NCBI GenBank assembly: GCA_021234155.1
Contig: JAJEKV010000001.1
Location: 28,413,768 to 28,477,767 of the forward strand
From: Isoetes taiwanensis
Lineage: Eukaryota; Streptophyta; Lycopodiopsida; Isoetales; Isoetaceae
Direction: 5' to 3'
Length of the DNA: 64,000 nucleotides
A program made the translations under genes and the position numbers. The notes under the pieces were generated by a model that did not search any database, was not told the DNA's origin, and saw only the letters and a program-made list of their open reading frames with translations. Shown here in pieces: positions 46,621-60,004 of this stretch (position 1 is its first letter; each line of letters opens with the position of its first letter).

Positions 46621-47300
46621 ATAATCTAGAAATCTATAGGGCATCCAAAAAGGAGGAGTCTTGCGCAAAAAAGGAATCAAAGAACTAGTTTTACGTGAAA
46701 GCAATATAATCAGCAAGATGCAGAAATAGAAATTTTAATCTCATTTCATATTCATCCAGCAGGTCAGCTGCTAGCTACTACTTGTGGATAAATTTTTACT
46801 TCCACATGATTGATGATCCATTCGCATGCCTTTCAGCTAAACGTGCAAGCAGTTAAATGAATCATTTTGCAACATGGTAGGAATTTACCTGAGTTAAGAA
46901 TGAAAAGGCGGAGCTGGGTAGTGGGTACTGCAATTGTAGAGCAGCAGGAAGCGCCAACACCACTTGATCCATGGTAGAGTCCATGCTCTTTCTCTTTCTT
47001 TGCACTTTCTACTATGCTTACAAAAAGTTGAGAAATACGATAGGCGACAGTTCACTACTACAAAGAAGAACGAGAGTAAGCAATCTATAGGGCATCCAAA
47101 AAAGAGAAGTCCTGTGCAAAAAAGAAATCAAATGACCTAGGTTTGCCTGAAAGCAATATAAACAGCAGAATTCAACAACAAAAAATCTAATCTCATTTCA
47201 TATTCATCTAGGAGCTCTTGAAAATCTAATCTCATTTCATATTCATCTAGGAGCTCAACTGCTAGCTGCTGCTTGTGTATAAATTCTTACTTCCATATGA
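46621..47300. repeat. diverged ~180-bp direct repeat pair (46,630-46,810 and 47,088-47,300)
   Basis: Both contain GGGCATCCAAAAA, GAAAGCAATATAA, AATCTCATTTCATATTCATC and CTGCTAGCT in order. The right copy has an inner 36-bp tandem duplication (AATCTCATTTCATATTCATC twice). Probably an old noncoding repeat. Confidence 0.6.
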
Positions 47301-48568
47301 ATGGCATCCCTTTCAACTAAACTTGCGGAAATGAATAATTTGCATGACAGAGCAATTCAAGATCTGGAAGCAGATAATGTAGAAGAGAAAAGGAAGGAAA
47401 ACATGGCCATTACACTATTGCAGGAAGTCCTAGAACCAAAGAAAGTAAGCACAACAATTTTGTTGGAGATGGTATTTCTTACTATTAAACTAATTAATAG
47501 ATGAAGAGGCCCGCAAAAGCACAGTTAAACATGGTTGAATTCATGCTCCTTGTCTTTCTTCGTTACAAAATCAAGGCCTTCTACTTGAGACAATGAAAAT
47601 ATATAATATCAGAGGAGCAGATGAATAATTCACAAATTACTGTGTAGGAAATACAACAATATAAGGAATGAATGAGGCACATTCAACTTGTTCCAGAATA
47701 GGCATGTTCATCTATCATAGAAGCTGCAGCTAAAACTTCTGAATCCGAGCGATTATCAATGACAATATAATATCCCCTCCCTTTGTCTGCTTGTGTTTTT
47801 TCTTTGACTGGACATATTTACCATATCAGATAATCTGACATAAATGAAGCTAAGATGCACTTCATGATAGAAGGCATTGATGTGCACCATCATGCATACC
47901 CTTTTAGAATGTCTTGTCTTCCAATATAATCCACGTTATGTCTATGTCTGAGCTCAAACAGGGAGATGTGTCAATTTACTCCTCCTTGAAGTCTTTGTTC
48001 CAGTATATGTTTCTGCAATCGATTATTATACCAAACTTCTTCAGCATACTCACTATCTCTTTGTAAATCCTTAAACTTGAGACAGAGTGTGAGCTGATGC
48101 ATAATAATCGATTTGACATCTCTCATCTGTTAAAGCGAAGCGGTATGTAAGTTGGGTTTAGAACGTCGTGAAACAGTTCGGTTTCTATCTACCATGGTGA
48201 AGAAATACAGCCAGCCCAATCGCCGACCACTTGACCAAACCATTTGAGCAAATGAACCTAACATAACGTTAAGCCCATGGTGTGAAAGCTGCAATGTGTC
48301 TCAAAATCCTATTACGGGTCAAATTTTATCTCTTCCTGCGCTTCTTTGTAGCTCACATTGTAGAAGGGTCACAAATACCTTATGAGATGCCAACAAGTCT
48401 GCTTATGAAAAAATACAAGATGATTATCTTGTTTAATCTGCAATGCAAGCTCTTTCATTAACTACAGATTTGTGATTGCCAGAAATTTTTAATGCAGTAC
48501 AGGCATTTTTGTGCACCTGAGAATCGGAAGCATAAAACAAGTAAGCCGCCCATGACAATCCAAGCAGA
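47301..48568. other. no gene recognised; weak exon-like frame at 47,301-47,444
   Basis: A plus-strand frame MASLSTKLAEMNNLHDRAIQ, with a coiled-coil look, ends at AAAG|GTAAGC, a fair donor. No second exon or family was found. The remainder is AT-rich and contains the 3' flank of the PPR gene. Confidence 0.35.
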
Positions 48569-50772
48569 CTACTTCCCTAGCTCGCTATGGCCATCCATTC
48601 TGCAAGCACTAAGCAAAGACATCCATCCACTAAGATTGGGTTCAGTACTCTGGAGCAAACTCTCTGCATCATGTAGGAATCCTGCCTGGCCAAAAAGATC
48701 CACCATGCAGGTAAAATGCGCAATAGTGGGCATAATGCCATGTTGTTCGCTCATAGATTTAAAATACCACCGTCCTTCCTCTACAAGGCCTACATGACTG
48801 CACAAAATTAAAATACTCGTATATGAGACTTTATCTGGTTTTATACTCTTTGCATCTCTTCGAAATACTCTAGGGTGAGAACCCCTTCCCCATGATGACC
48901 ATATCCGGCAATGATTGCACTCCATGACATGGCATCTCGATTTGGCATGCCATTAAAGACTCTTTGTGCTTCTTCCAGGCTGCCACATTTAACATACATA
49001 TCTATAAGACTATTGCCAATAACTGCAGTTAGCTCAAGCCCTTTTTTCGTAATCTCCTTGTGAATGAGCCTCCCCTGCTCTGCTGCCCCTGCATTGGCAC
49101 AAGCCTTCAAGGCACTCAAAAATGTTATCTCATCTGGTTCGATGCTCTCTTGTTGCATTTTCTCAAAAAGCTCTACAGCAGGAAAGCTTTCGCCATATTG
49201 GGCATATCCTGCAATCATTGTATTCCATGAAATAATGTCCCGATCCCACAACTCATCAAAAACCTTGCGTGATTCATCCAGGCTCCAACATCTGGCATAC
49301 ATATTGATCAAAGCACTCCCCATCTTGGTATCTAATTCAAGTCCATTTTTTAAAACCCAATTATGTATGAGCCTACCTTGCTCTATGGCATCTATGTTGG
49401 CACACGCTTTTAAGAGAGCCAAAAAAATGATATTGTTTGGTTCAATGGATCTCTCTTTCATCTTCTCGAAGCAGCTTAAAGCAAGTAACCCTTCTCCATG
49501 TTGAGCATATCCTGCAACCACTGCTCCCCATGAAACCACATCTTGACTTGGCAATTTGTTTAATGTTTTCTCGGCTTCCTTCAAATGGCCAGACTTTGCA
49601 TACATATCGATTAGGGCACTCCATACAAGAACATCTAAATGACATCCATTCTCAATCATCTGTTCATGAATTAGCCTGCCATATAGTACTTCTCCTGTGA
49701 TGATACATGCTTTCAAAACACTAATAAGAATGGCATTGGTCGGCTTTATGGATTCATCTTGCATTTTATGGAAGCAAAGTAGAGCCATGCATCCTTCTCC
49801 GAGTTGAACCATACCTGCAATCATTGCACCCCATGACACTATGCTTCTATTCCACAATTTATTAAAGACCTTAAGAGCCTCCTTCAGGCTTCCACATTTG
49901 GTGTACATATCTACAAGAGTGTTGGCTACACTGACCTCAAACTGCAATCCTCTTCTAATGATCTGATTGTGAATATTCCTTCCCAATTCTATGAATCCTA
50001 TACGGGCACATGCTTTTAATACGCCCAAAAATGTGACGTCAGTTGGCTCCATATTTTTCTCCTGCATTTTCTCAAAGGCTTCTATCGCAAGTAGTGCTTC
50101 CCCATTTTGGGAATATCATGCAATCATTGAATTCCAAGAAACAACACTTCGGTTTGGTATTCTTTGAAAGACATGGCATGCCTCTACCAGGTTTCCACAT
50201 TTGGCATACATATCAAGAAGGGTGTTGCAAATGATTAAATCTGACTGCATACCGTTAATAATGATCTGTTCATGAACGAGCCTTCCGCATTGAAAGGAAC
50301 AAGATGATGTACATGCACCCAAAGCTGCTATATAAACAAATTTGTCGCACTCAATACCTGAACTTTCCATTTTGTGGTACAAGTCAAGGGCCTTCTTACT
50401 TTCACCAAACTTAGCATTTGCTGAAATGATTGTACTCCATGTATATGCATTTGAATTAGAAATCTTATGAAATGCTTCATTTGCTTCAATCCAGCTTCCG
50501 TTATTGGCAAACAGGCGAATAATATGGTTGCCCAAGACAGCAACAGAAGTGAGTCCATTGTGGAGCATAAGGGACTCCATTCGTCTTCCATACTCCAGGC
50601 CTACGGTTTTTCCGCATTGCTGCAAAAGGCAGTACGCAATGTTTCTGGTTAAACAAATGCCTTGCTGTTGCATACTCTCTGCAGCCTCAAGTGGCTGATC
50701 CATCTTACCATGCTCACAATTTCTTGTCAACGCTTCTATTTTTTCGGTGATTCTTGGAAATAAAACAGGCAA
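48569..50772 (-). pseudogene. PLS-class pentatricopeptide repeat gene, interrupted
   Basis: About 730 codons of PPR repeats in P-L-S order. Six S-type units end in forms of VVSWxxMIAG(Y) (TWSTIIS, SWNSMIA, SWGAMIA, SWGAVVA, SWNTMIA, SWSAIIA). L-type blocks read ALKACANxxxxEQGRLIH and P-type blocks NSLIDMYVKCGSLEEAQRVF. Two lesions: TGA at 50,116-50,118, exactly where the Gly of MIAGYSQNG belongs, and a one-base shift near 48,850 inside EEMQ-SIKPDKVSY. The frame ends after LLSACRMDGHSELGK, just where an E domain would start, so E and DYW domains are missing. Such proteins bind organellar RNA for editing or processing. No clear targeting peptide is seen at MPVLFPRITEK. If either lesion is a sequencing error, the gene could be closer to intact. 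Confidence 0.8.
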
Positions 50773-51251
50773 TTAGAAGCACACAGAGAACATATACAAC
50801 GATCATACCTGCGGGTTGGATTTGCAGTATTCCCTTCAGAGGGTAATTCTCCAATGATCTAAGAATAACATGCGTTGATTTCAATTGTCTAAATGCAAAA
50901 TGGGCATGTAAGGTTTTGAGAAAGGGCATGTACCTCACACGATCGCCGTAGTGAGCTTCTTAGCGACGACATAGAGGGCAAAAGATCATGACTGGCCTAA
51001 CACGTAGAAAAGTACATGGGCTTAAGATCTTCGGCCCCAGCACCATCGACATCGAGAGGAAGAGTCGCCATTCCGGCATGTGGAACGCGGGCAAGCATTC
51101 TCCCCAACGCGCCAATACACGCTGGAATTTCCCTTAATTTTTTGTGACCGTCGATTAAATCTAACGATGGAAAGTGCATCCTAGTCGAAAAAAGTCCTAG
51201 TTGGCAGCAACGTGGACACTCTAGAATTGCTTCAAAGTGTCCACTTGCTTT
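50773..51251. other. upstream region of the PPR gene
   Basis: Two short minus frames (50,938-50,714 and 51,179-50,997) precede the PPR start. The first ends in a splice-like CAG|GTATGA with TTTCCAAG 56 bp on, but the phases do not fit the PPR frame. They are most likely leader ORFs or noncoding. Confidence 0.4.
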
Positions 51252-51275
51252 AAAAAAAAAAAAAAAAAAAAAAAA
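51252..51275. repeat. A24 homopolymer at the edge of the 4.3-kb repeats
   Basis: Twenty-four A residues directly before CTTTTAAAATCTGTTCAACA, a sequence that recurs at about 59,938. It marks the left boundary of the large tandem repeats. 51,312-51,405 is unique sequence inserted in, or replacing part of, that repeat edge. Confidence 0.7.
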
Positions 51276-52369
51276 CTTTTAAAATCTGTTCAACAGACTT
51301 TTACCTTCCATATCACTGTCTCTTTGGGGCAGTTCTCCTTCCTCCTCACTTGCTTTGTAACATTACCATTCTTTTAATATATTGCTGACACAGTTCTTCA
51401 AAAAAAAAAAATATGCAGCCTTAAGCCAAAACAGGTGTAAATTTTGACTTAAGCCTTAAGAATGGTTAACATTTATCATCGCAAAATAAATTACCAAAAA
51501 TAATCTCCTTTTGTCAATTCAATTAATTTATTCGGTCAATACAACATGTTTACCTTTAGGAAAGTTAAGAAATCGAATCTAGAATAGATAAAAAAATACA
51601 GTTTAGAAGTTTCTTTATCTTCCAAATCAACACCATAGAGTGCTCAGCAGACTTGTCAAAAACATATCTTCAATGTCATCTCGTCTTGTCTTGTAGCTTT
51701 TCCAACTTGAATGGGAAAACACACATAGGAGCAAGAAATCCCGTTACCTGTAGTGAAACCAGAGGACAGTTAGCCTAAGAAGGGTAAAAGCCTAAGTCAC
51801 TAGCAGGTAAGCTACGGATTTCTTGGGCTTATCGCCCTTCACCTTGAATGTTTAACTTTAAACAAAGTAGCCAAATGAGTTTTATTACCCTATGGTCTCT
51901 GCACTACTTAAAAGCCTGCAGGAATATAACTTTTAGCATGCATAATTCTCTTAGGTCCCTTATAATCTTAATGTAAGGCCCCTTGTAGCCATAAACTTGA
52001 AATTCAGGTTCTTTTCTGCTCTATAATCAAAGAGAGAGAAAATTTAAAAACAATGACTCATCATACTAAAATAATCCTGTAAGTATATCCTATCCAATAA
52101 AACAAAACTTCGTTTACTTCATACAAAATTAGATAATTCCAGGAACAATGCCAGCAAACATATACTGCAAGAAAGTATTACTTCTAGTTATATGCAGCCC
52201 TTCATGGCATGTTAGATCCGAAGCTATCTTGCGGTTTAACATATCCGAGAAAATGCTTGGGCCCTATAAATTCTAAGTAGACTCATAAATAAATCTGTAG
52301 TATTTCCATAATAATGGCAGACCGGCAGTACAATTTATCATGCAAGATCTATTATATGCCTAGGCCAAC

Positions 52370-52815
52370 TTCACAATAAGCAGATCTTCAGCACATAGTC
52401 TACAAAGGTGCAATAAGAAGATCTTCAGCACATGATCTACAAGTTTAGTCTACAAGTTGCAATAAGCAGATCTTCAGCACATAATCTACACCTTGCAATA
52501 AGCAAATCTTGAAAGACATAATCTACAATAAGCGGATCTTGACAAAGACATAATCTACAAGTTTCTTGAAAGACATAATCTACAAAGGTGCAATAAAGCG
52601 GATCTTGACACATGATCTACAAGTTTAATCTACAAGTTGCAATAAGCGGATCTTGAAAGACATAATCTACAAGGCGCAATAAGCAAATCTTCAAAGACAT
52701 AATCTACAATAAGCGATCTTCAAAGACATAATCTACAAGTTTAAAAGAGATAAAGTCCGCCATAATCTACAAATTTGTTTAGAAGAACCAAGATCTGCAA
52801 TAATCTACAGATCGG
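52370..52815. repeat. minisatellite built on CTTCAGCACATAATCTAC (unit 1 of three)
   Basis: About twelve imperfect copies of an ~30-bp unit of the form AATAAGCAGAT plus CTTCAGCACATAATCTAC, with counterparts at 56,665-57,120 and 60,960-61,390. In this copy the AGCAC core is often written AAAGAC or GACAC, unlike the other two. Confidence 0.85.
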
Positions 52816-53860
52816 CAATAAACTACTGACCTAGTTTAGAAGAGATAAGATCATATCTACAATGATCATGTAATAATATTATGCATTTGCATTAGTCTAT
52901 GCTCTTCTTCAAGATATCAAAAATTAATTGATCTCAAACCCGAGTAGTTGGAGCCGGGTTTATGGACTCTTGATCAAAGATCCATTTGCTATTTCATGCA
53001 TGCACATCTATGAGCTTCACCTTTTTCGTCCAAGGATGCACTCAAGATCATCCTTGTGTAGTTGCTAATAAACAAAAGCAAAGCAATCATTACCCATAGG
53101 ACCAGCATTTGTAGCAAAGCCCTCTGCCAAATCTACCATGTCCCTAAAGCTTAAAATTTAATGCTCTAAAATCATAACACCAATTAATACGCATCTGCTC
53201 CTATAAGCCTCAATAATACGAAATTTCTTGCGGTAGTATTAATAAGTTTAGCCAAATGATAGATCTACCAAGAACATGGCCAAAACTCATGTATGCTTAT
53301 GCCTTCTTACCTATGTAAAACATAACGTAGAACTGTCCATGATCATTATTTCCCTCCATAATGCTAAAGTTAGCTTATTGCTTATGTGAAAACAAGAAAA
53401 ATATTTTATCTCACTTAATGCTCAATGCAAAATGTATGCATTTCATAAGCCTAAGTCAGTGAGCGTATGTGAAATCCCAAGAGAACACAGGGACGAAAAT
53501 ATTAACAATAAATGACATGTACAATTACCAAGTGTAGAACCCTACAAAACTGTTCCATGACCATAGCTATTTTAGATTTGTTCCAGGAAATAATTTTGTC
53601 TAAAATCCTTATGTCTACATGAGATCACCAAGACACAGTTCAACACAAGCACAAAGGTAAGAGCCTGGACTAACTTATCATAGCAATGCAAGCATAGATA
53701 TGCCGTTGTTTTTTGGCTTAAAGCAAGATGTAGAAAGCCCATCACTAGACTAAAGGTGTCTTGCAGATAATGCATTATAGCAACGAGCCGTAGATTTAAT
53801 AAAAATACATCAAGCATTTTACACAAAATAGACAAGGCGTTCGAATTGAATTAATCAGAC

Positions 53861-54254
53861 CTGAGAGGAGCCATTTGCCTCAGCTTTAATGCCTTCCATA
53901 GATTTCGAATATTTTCCATCTCCTTGTTCCATCCTAGCTAGCTCTTGCAGATTCTCAGCGATTCCAGTGAGCCCATAAGGAGTTCCTTGGCAATTTTTTT
54001 AACAGAGGAACACAAAATGCAAGCCTGCCAAACGCTCAGCTATTCTCTGAATTGAACTGAGCAAATGTATTGTCTGCCTCAGACAACCCTAATTAGGGCT
54101 CTATTACAGCTATAAATTAGGTCATGAACAGTAGATTCCTTATATATGCAAGAACCTAATCCATGTAGAATCAAAGCCTTACCTTTTATCAAGGTTCAGG
54201 ATCTCTCCAAGCATTCGTATGCCAGATGTGCGGTGGCCAATAGCTTATCTGTTC
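53861..54254 (-). other. exon-like blocks inside the 4.3-kb repeat (also 58,155-58,550)
   Basis: The minus frame at 53,985-53,861 reads GTPYGLTGITENLQELARME, then GDGKYSKSMEG, and ends NGSSQ|GTCTGA, a possible donor. Further upstream 54,254-54,183 reads IGHRTSGIRMLGEILNLDK before AAAAG|GTAAGG. Both blocks are kept in unit 2, and part of the first in unit 3. They look like exons of one gene duplicated with the repeat, but I do not recognise the protein, and a TAA sits just before the second block. Confidence 0.35.
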
Positions 54255-55718
54255 CTACAGTATAAGTTCAAGAAATCGTGCAAAATTTTAGGGCATAGAA
54301 TGAGAATCAGAGAACGTATTCCGTCCATGTATATTCCATGGTTTTATTTATTCAAATATTGTGCACCATTGAACCATTGAATCATGGAACCAAGTTGAAC
54401 CGACTTATTTGATTCCAGTTTCATATCTTAGCCTGCCCTCAACGGTCTAAACAAGCTTCAAGAATTTTTCTTTTGTCAATACCGAGTTCTCCATGCAAAC
54501 AAGTGTGTCCATATCTTTGGAACCATTGAGCGCAAAATGAGCATATTGGGCGCATTATCATGACTTGGCCAGTAAACCACCAAATCTTTTAAGATATAGC
54601 TCTATTGAGTCCTGTATAACAAGTCCATCATTACTTCTAATAAAAAAAGCCTGCCTCCTACCTGTAGGTCAGGGTGGGCCAAAGTTCATAAATAGAGTTA
54701 GCAACAAGGAGAGTAGGACCTTGTTGCCAAAGCCCTACCCTACCTATATTGCATAACTGTACAAGTATTTATTATTCTTTAACCAGCCAAATGGCATGCA
54801 AGTGGACCAATAAAGAGAGCAAGATATACCTTCTTGATAAGAGTACTAGTCTGTGCCAATGCCTGCCTACTCCATATATGTTCTAGAAACATAATCTATG
54901 CACAATACATTTTGAAAACTTGATCATAACCCTCTTTATTGTATAGAAAGCCAAGACGTATTTGAGTGAGTATAAACATAAGGCAAAATCTAGGAGAGGA
55001 TTACCTTCAAAGCTCGCCAGTATGGTCTGCAAAAGCCCAATGGCAATTCATAAACTTCATAAGCCCAATGGCAGTTTATTTCATATTACAGTCTTCTTGA
55101 CAAATATGTCCAATCTCACCATGTATAAAGGTTACAAAAAGGCCTTGGTGAGGTTGCATTGACTAACACTATTTATATATAATATGCTTCTCACTAAGTC
55201 ATTGAAAATCCAGCAAAGTCTTAATAGAAAAGACAGGTTGCTTAATGTCATTAGCATTTAGAACAATAAAGTTGCACGTACGATACTGCAACTAGAGCTT
55301 TCATGTTAAGTTATATTGGCAAAATTTCATCAACAACAAATGTCATATTACCTTTATTTTTTAGTCGATCTCCTTACTTCTGATCTCCTTATTTCTGATG
55401 CAAGCCAAGAGTGAAACTCATCTGTCATTTTTGCACAAGTTATATTTGTACCACTGATTATTGACATTATACTCGTCCACATTGGCAGCCTTAGTGAGTA
55501 ATCGTCCAGATTGATAGAAAGAATTATAATCGTCATTTCAAGCCTATGCCAATTCCTATAAATATCCAAAAGGTATTAGTAAGAAATTATCTACACCTGA
55601 ATTTTAACCATTTTAAGGCCCCTAGTACAACTAGAGTTAAAGAAAAAAACCTTTTAAAAATCGTTCAATGGACTTTTTACCTTCCATGGACTTTTGCAAA
55701 GACCATACGCCCAATATC

Positions 55719-58700
55719 ACGACCTTAAGCCAAAACAGGTGTAAATTTTGACTTAAGCCTTAAGAATGGTTAACATCTATCATCGCAAAATAAATTACCA
55801 AAAACAATCTCCTTTTGTCAATTCAATTAATTTATTCGGTAAATACATCATGTTTACCTTTAGGAAAGTTAAGAAATCGAATCTAGAATAGATAAAAAAA
55901 AATACAGTTTAGAAGTTTCTTTATCTTCCAAATCAACACCATAGAGTGCTCAGCAGACTTGTCAAAAACATATCTTCAATGTCATCTCGTCTTGTCTTGT
56001 AGCTTTTCCAACTTGAATGGGAAAACACACATAGGAGCAAGAAATCCCGTTACCTGCAGTGAAACCAGAGGACAGTTAGCCTAAGAAGGGTAAAAGCCTA
56101 AGTCACTAGCAGGTAAGCTACGGATTTCTTGGGCTTATCGCCCTTCACCTTGAATGTTAACTTTAAACAAAGTAGCCAAATGAGTTTTATTACCCTATGG
56201 TCTCTGCACTACTTAAAAGCCTGCAGGAATATAACTTTTAGCATGCATAATTCTCTTAGGTCCCTTATAATCTTAATGTAAGGCCCCTTGTAGCCATAAA
56301 CTTGAAATTCAGGTTCTTTTCTGCTCTATAATCAAAGAGAGAGAAAATTTAAAAACAATGACATCATACCAAAATAATCCTGTAAGTATATCCTATCCAA
56401 TAAAACAAAACTTCGTTTACTTCATACAAAATTAGATAATTCCAGGAACAATGCCAGCAAACATATACTGCAAGAAAGTATTACTTCTAGTTATATGCAG
56501 CCCTTCATGGCATGTTAGATCCGAGCTATCTTGCAGTTTTAACATATCCAGATAATGCTTGGGCCCTATAAATTCTAAGTAGACTCATAAATAAATCTGT
56601 AGTATTTCCATAATAATGGCAGACCGGCAGTACAATTTATCATGCAAGATCTATTATATGCCTAGGCCAACTTCACAATAAGCAGATCTTCAGCACATAA
56701 TCTACAAAGGTGCAATAAGAAGATCTTCAGCACATGATCTACAAGTTTAGTCTACAAGTCGCAATAAGCAGATCTTCAGCACATAATCTACATGGTGCAA
56801 TAAGCAAATCTTCAAAGACATAATCTACAATAAGCGGATCTTGAAAGACATAATCTACAAGTTTCTTCAGCACATAATCTACAAAGGTGCAATAAGCAGA
56901 TCTTCAGCACATGATCTACAAGTTTAATCTACAAGTTGCAATAAGCAGATCTTCAGCACATAATCTACAAGGTGCAATAAGCAAATCTTCAGCACATAAT
57001 CTACAATAAGCAGATCTTCAGCACATAATCTACAAGTTTAAAAGAGATAAAGTCTGCCATAATCTACAAATTTGTTTAGAAGAACCAAGATCTGCAATAA
57101 TCTACAGATCAGCAATAAACTACAGCCTAGTTTAGAAGAGATAAGATCATATCTACAATGATCATGTAATAATATTATGCATTTGCATTAGTCTATGCTC
57201 TTACTGAAGATATCAAAAATTAATTGATCTCAAACCTGAGTAGTTGGAGCCGGGTTTATGGACTCTTGATCAGCATCCACTGCTATTTCATGCATGCACA
57301 TCTATGAGCTTCACCTTTTCTGTCCAAGGATGCACTCAAGATCATCCTTGTGTAGTTGCTAATAAACAAAAGCAAAGCAATCATTACCCATAGGACCAGC
57401 ATTTGTAGCAAAGCCCTCTGCAAATCTACCATGTCCCTAAAGCTTAAAATTTAATGCTCTAAAATCATAACACCAATTAATACTGCATCTGCTCCTATAA
57501 GCCTCAATAATACAGAAATTTCTTGCAGTAGTATTAATAAGTTTAGCCAAATGATAGATCTACCAAGAACATGGCCAAAACTCATGTATGCTTATGCCTT
57601 CTTACCTATGTAAAACATAACAGAGAACTGTCCATGATCATTATTTCCCTCCATAATGCTAAAGTTAGCTTATTGCTTATGTGAAAACAGTAAAAATATT
57701 TTATCTCACTTAATGCTCAATGCAAAATGTATGCATTTCATAAGCCTAAGCTGTGAGCAGAAGTGAAATCCCAAGAGAACCTGGGACGAAAATATTAACA
57801 ATAAATGACATGTACAATTACCAAGTGTAGAACCCTACAAAACTGTTCCATGACCATAGCTATTTTAGATTTGTTCCAGGAAATAATTTTGTCTAAAATC
57901 CTTATGTCTACATGAGATCACCAAGACACAGTTCAACACAAGCACAAAGGTAAGAGCCTGGACTAACTTATCATAGCAATGCAAGCATAGATATGCCGTT
58001 GTTTTTTGGCTTAAAGCAAGATGTAGAAAGCCCATCACTAGACTAAAGGTGTACTGCAGGATAATGCATTATAGCAACGAGCCAGAGATTTAATAAAAAT
58101 ACATCAAGCATTTTACACAAAATAGATAAGGCGTTCGAATTGAATTAATCAGACCTGAGAGGAGCCATTTGCCTCAGCTTTAATGCCTTCCATAGATTTC
58201 GAATATTTTCCATCTCCTTGTTCCATCCTAGCTAGCTCTTGCAGATTCTCAGTGATTCCAGTGAGCCCATAAGGAGTTCCTTGGCAATTTTTTTTACAGA
58301 GGAACACAAAATGCAAGCCTGCCAAGCGCTCAGCTATTCTCTGAATTGAACTGAGCAAATGTATTGTCTGCCTCAGACAACCCTAATTAGGGCTCTATTA
58401 CAGCTATAAATTAGGTCATGAACAGGCCGATTCCTTATATATGCAAGAACCTAATCCATGTAGAATCAAAGCCTTACCTTTTATCAAGGTTCAGGATCTC
58501 TCCAAGCATTCGTATGCCAGATGTGCGGTGGCCAATAGCTTATCTGTTCCTACAGTATAAGTTCAAGAAATCGTGCAAAATTTTAGGGCATAGAATGAGA
58601 ATCGAGAGAACGATTCCGTCCATGTATATTCCATGGTTTTATTTATTCAAATATTGTGCACCATTGAACCATTGAATCATGGAACCAAGTTGAACCGACT

Positions 58701-60004
58701 TATTTGATTCCGGTTTCATATCTTAGCCCGCCCTCAACGGTCTAAACAAGCTTCAAGAATTTTTCTTTTGTCAATACCGAAGTTCTCCATGCAAACAAGT
58801 GTGTCCATATCTTTGGAACCATTGAGCGCAAAATGAGCATATTAGGCATTATCATGACTTGGCCAGTAAACCACCAAATCTTTTAAGATATAGCTCTATT
58901 GAGTCCCGTGATATAACAAGTCCATCATTACTTCTAATAAAAAAAGCCTGCCTCCTACCGTAGGTCAGGGTGGGCCAAAGTTCATAAATAGAGTTAGCAA
59001 CAAGGAGAGTAGGACCTTGTTGCCAAAGCCCTACCCTACCTATATTGCATAACTGTACAAGTATTTATTATTCTTTAACCAGCCAAATGGCATGCAAGTG
59101 GACCAATAAAGAGAGCAAGATATACCTTCTTGATAAGAGTACTAGTCTGTGCCAATGCCTGCCTACTCCATATATGTTCTAGAAACATAATCTATGCACA
59201 ATACATTTTGAAAACTTGATCATAACCCTCTTTATTGTATAGAAAGCCAAGACGTATTTGAGTGAGTATAAACATAAGGCAAAATCTAGGAGAGGATTAC
59301 CTTCAAAGCTCGCCAGTATGGTCTGCAAAAGCCCAATGGCAATTCATAAACTTCATAAGCCCAATGGCAGTTTATTTCATATTACAGTCTTCTTGACAAA
59401 TATGTCCAATCTCACCATGTATAAAGGTTACAAAAAGGCCTTGGTGAGGTTGCATTGACTAACACTATTTATATATAATATGCTTCTCACTAAGTCATTG
59501 AAAATCCAGCAAAGTCTTAATAGAAAAGACAGGTTGCTTAATGTCATTAGCATTTAGAACAATAAAGTTGCACGTACCATACTGCAACTAGAGCTTTCAT
59601 GTTAAGTTATATTGGCAAAATTTCATCAACAACAAATGTCATATTACCTTTATTTTTTAGTCGATCTCCTTACTTCTGATCTCCTTATTTCTGATGCAAG
59701 CCAAGAGTCTGTCATTTTTGCACAAGTTATATTTGTACCACTGATTATTGACATTATACTCGTCCACATTGGCAGCCTTAGTGAGTAATCGTCCAGATTG
59801 ATAGAAAGAATTATAATCGTCATTTCAAGCCTATGCCAATTCCTATAAATATCCAAAAGGTATTAGTAAGAAATTATCTACACCTGAATTTTAACCATTT
59901 TAAGGCCCCTAGTACAACTAGAGTTAAAGAAAAAAACCTTTTAAAATCTGTTCAACAGACTTTTACCTTCCATGGACTTTTCCAAAGACCACTTCTGCCC
60001 AATA
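55719..60004. repeat. 4.3-kb tandem repeat, unit 2
   Basis: The anchor recurs at 55,725, 4304 bp after unit 1. Minisatellite at 56,665-57,120, exon-like block at 58,155-58,279. Short frames such as 59,258-59,458 are identical to 54,962-55,162. Confidence 0.92.

Larger units (their letters stand above)
51412..55718. repeat. 4.3-kb tandem repeat, unit 1
   Basis: Anchored on TTAAGCCAAAACAGGTGTAA at 51,421. Contains a minisatellite (52,370-52,815), exon-like blocks near 53,861 and 54,183, and only short open frames. It differs from units 2 and 3 mostly by small changes at CAG/CTG, densest in the minisatellite. Confidence 0.92.

Noticed and set aside
50714-50938. A targeting-peptide exon spliced to the PPR gene through a 56-bp intron
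   Set aside because: The splice sites look plausible, but the phases do not join to the PPR frame and the intron would be unusually short.
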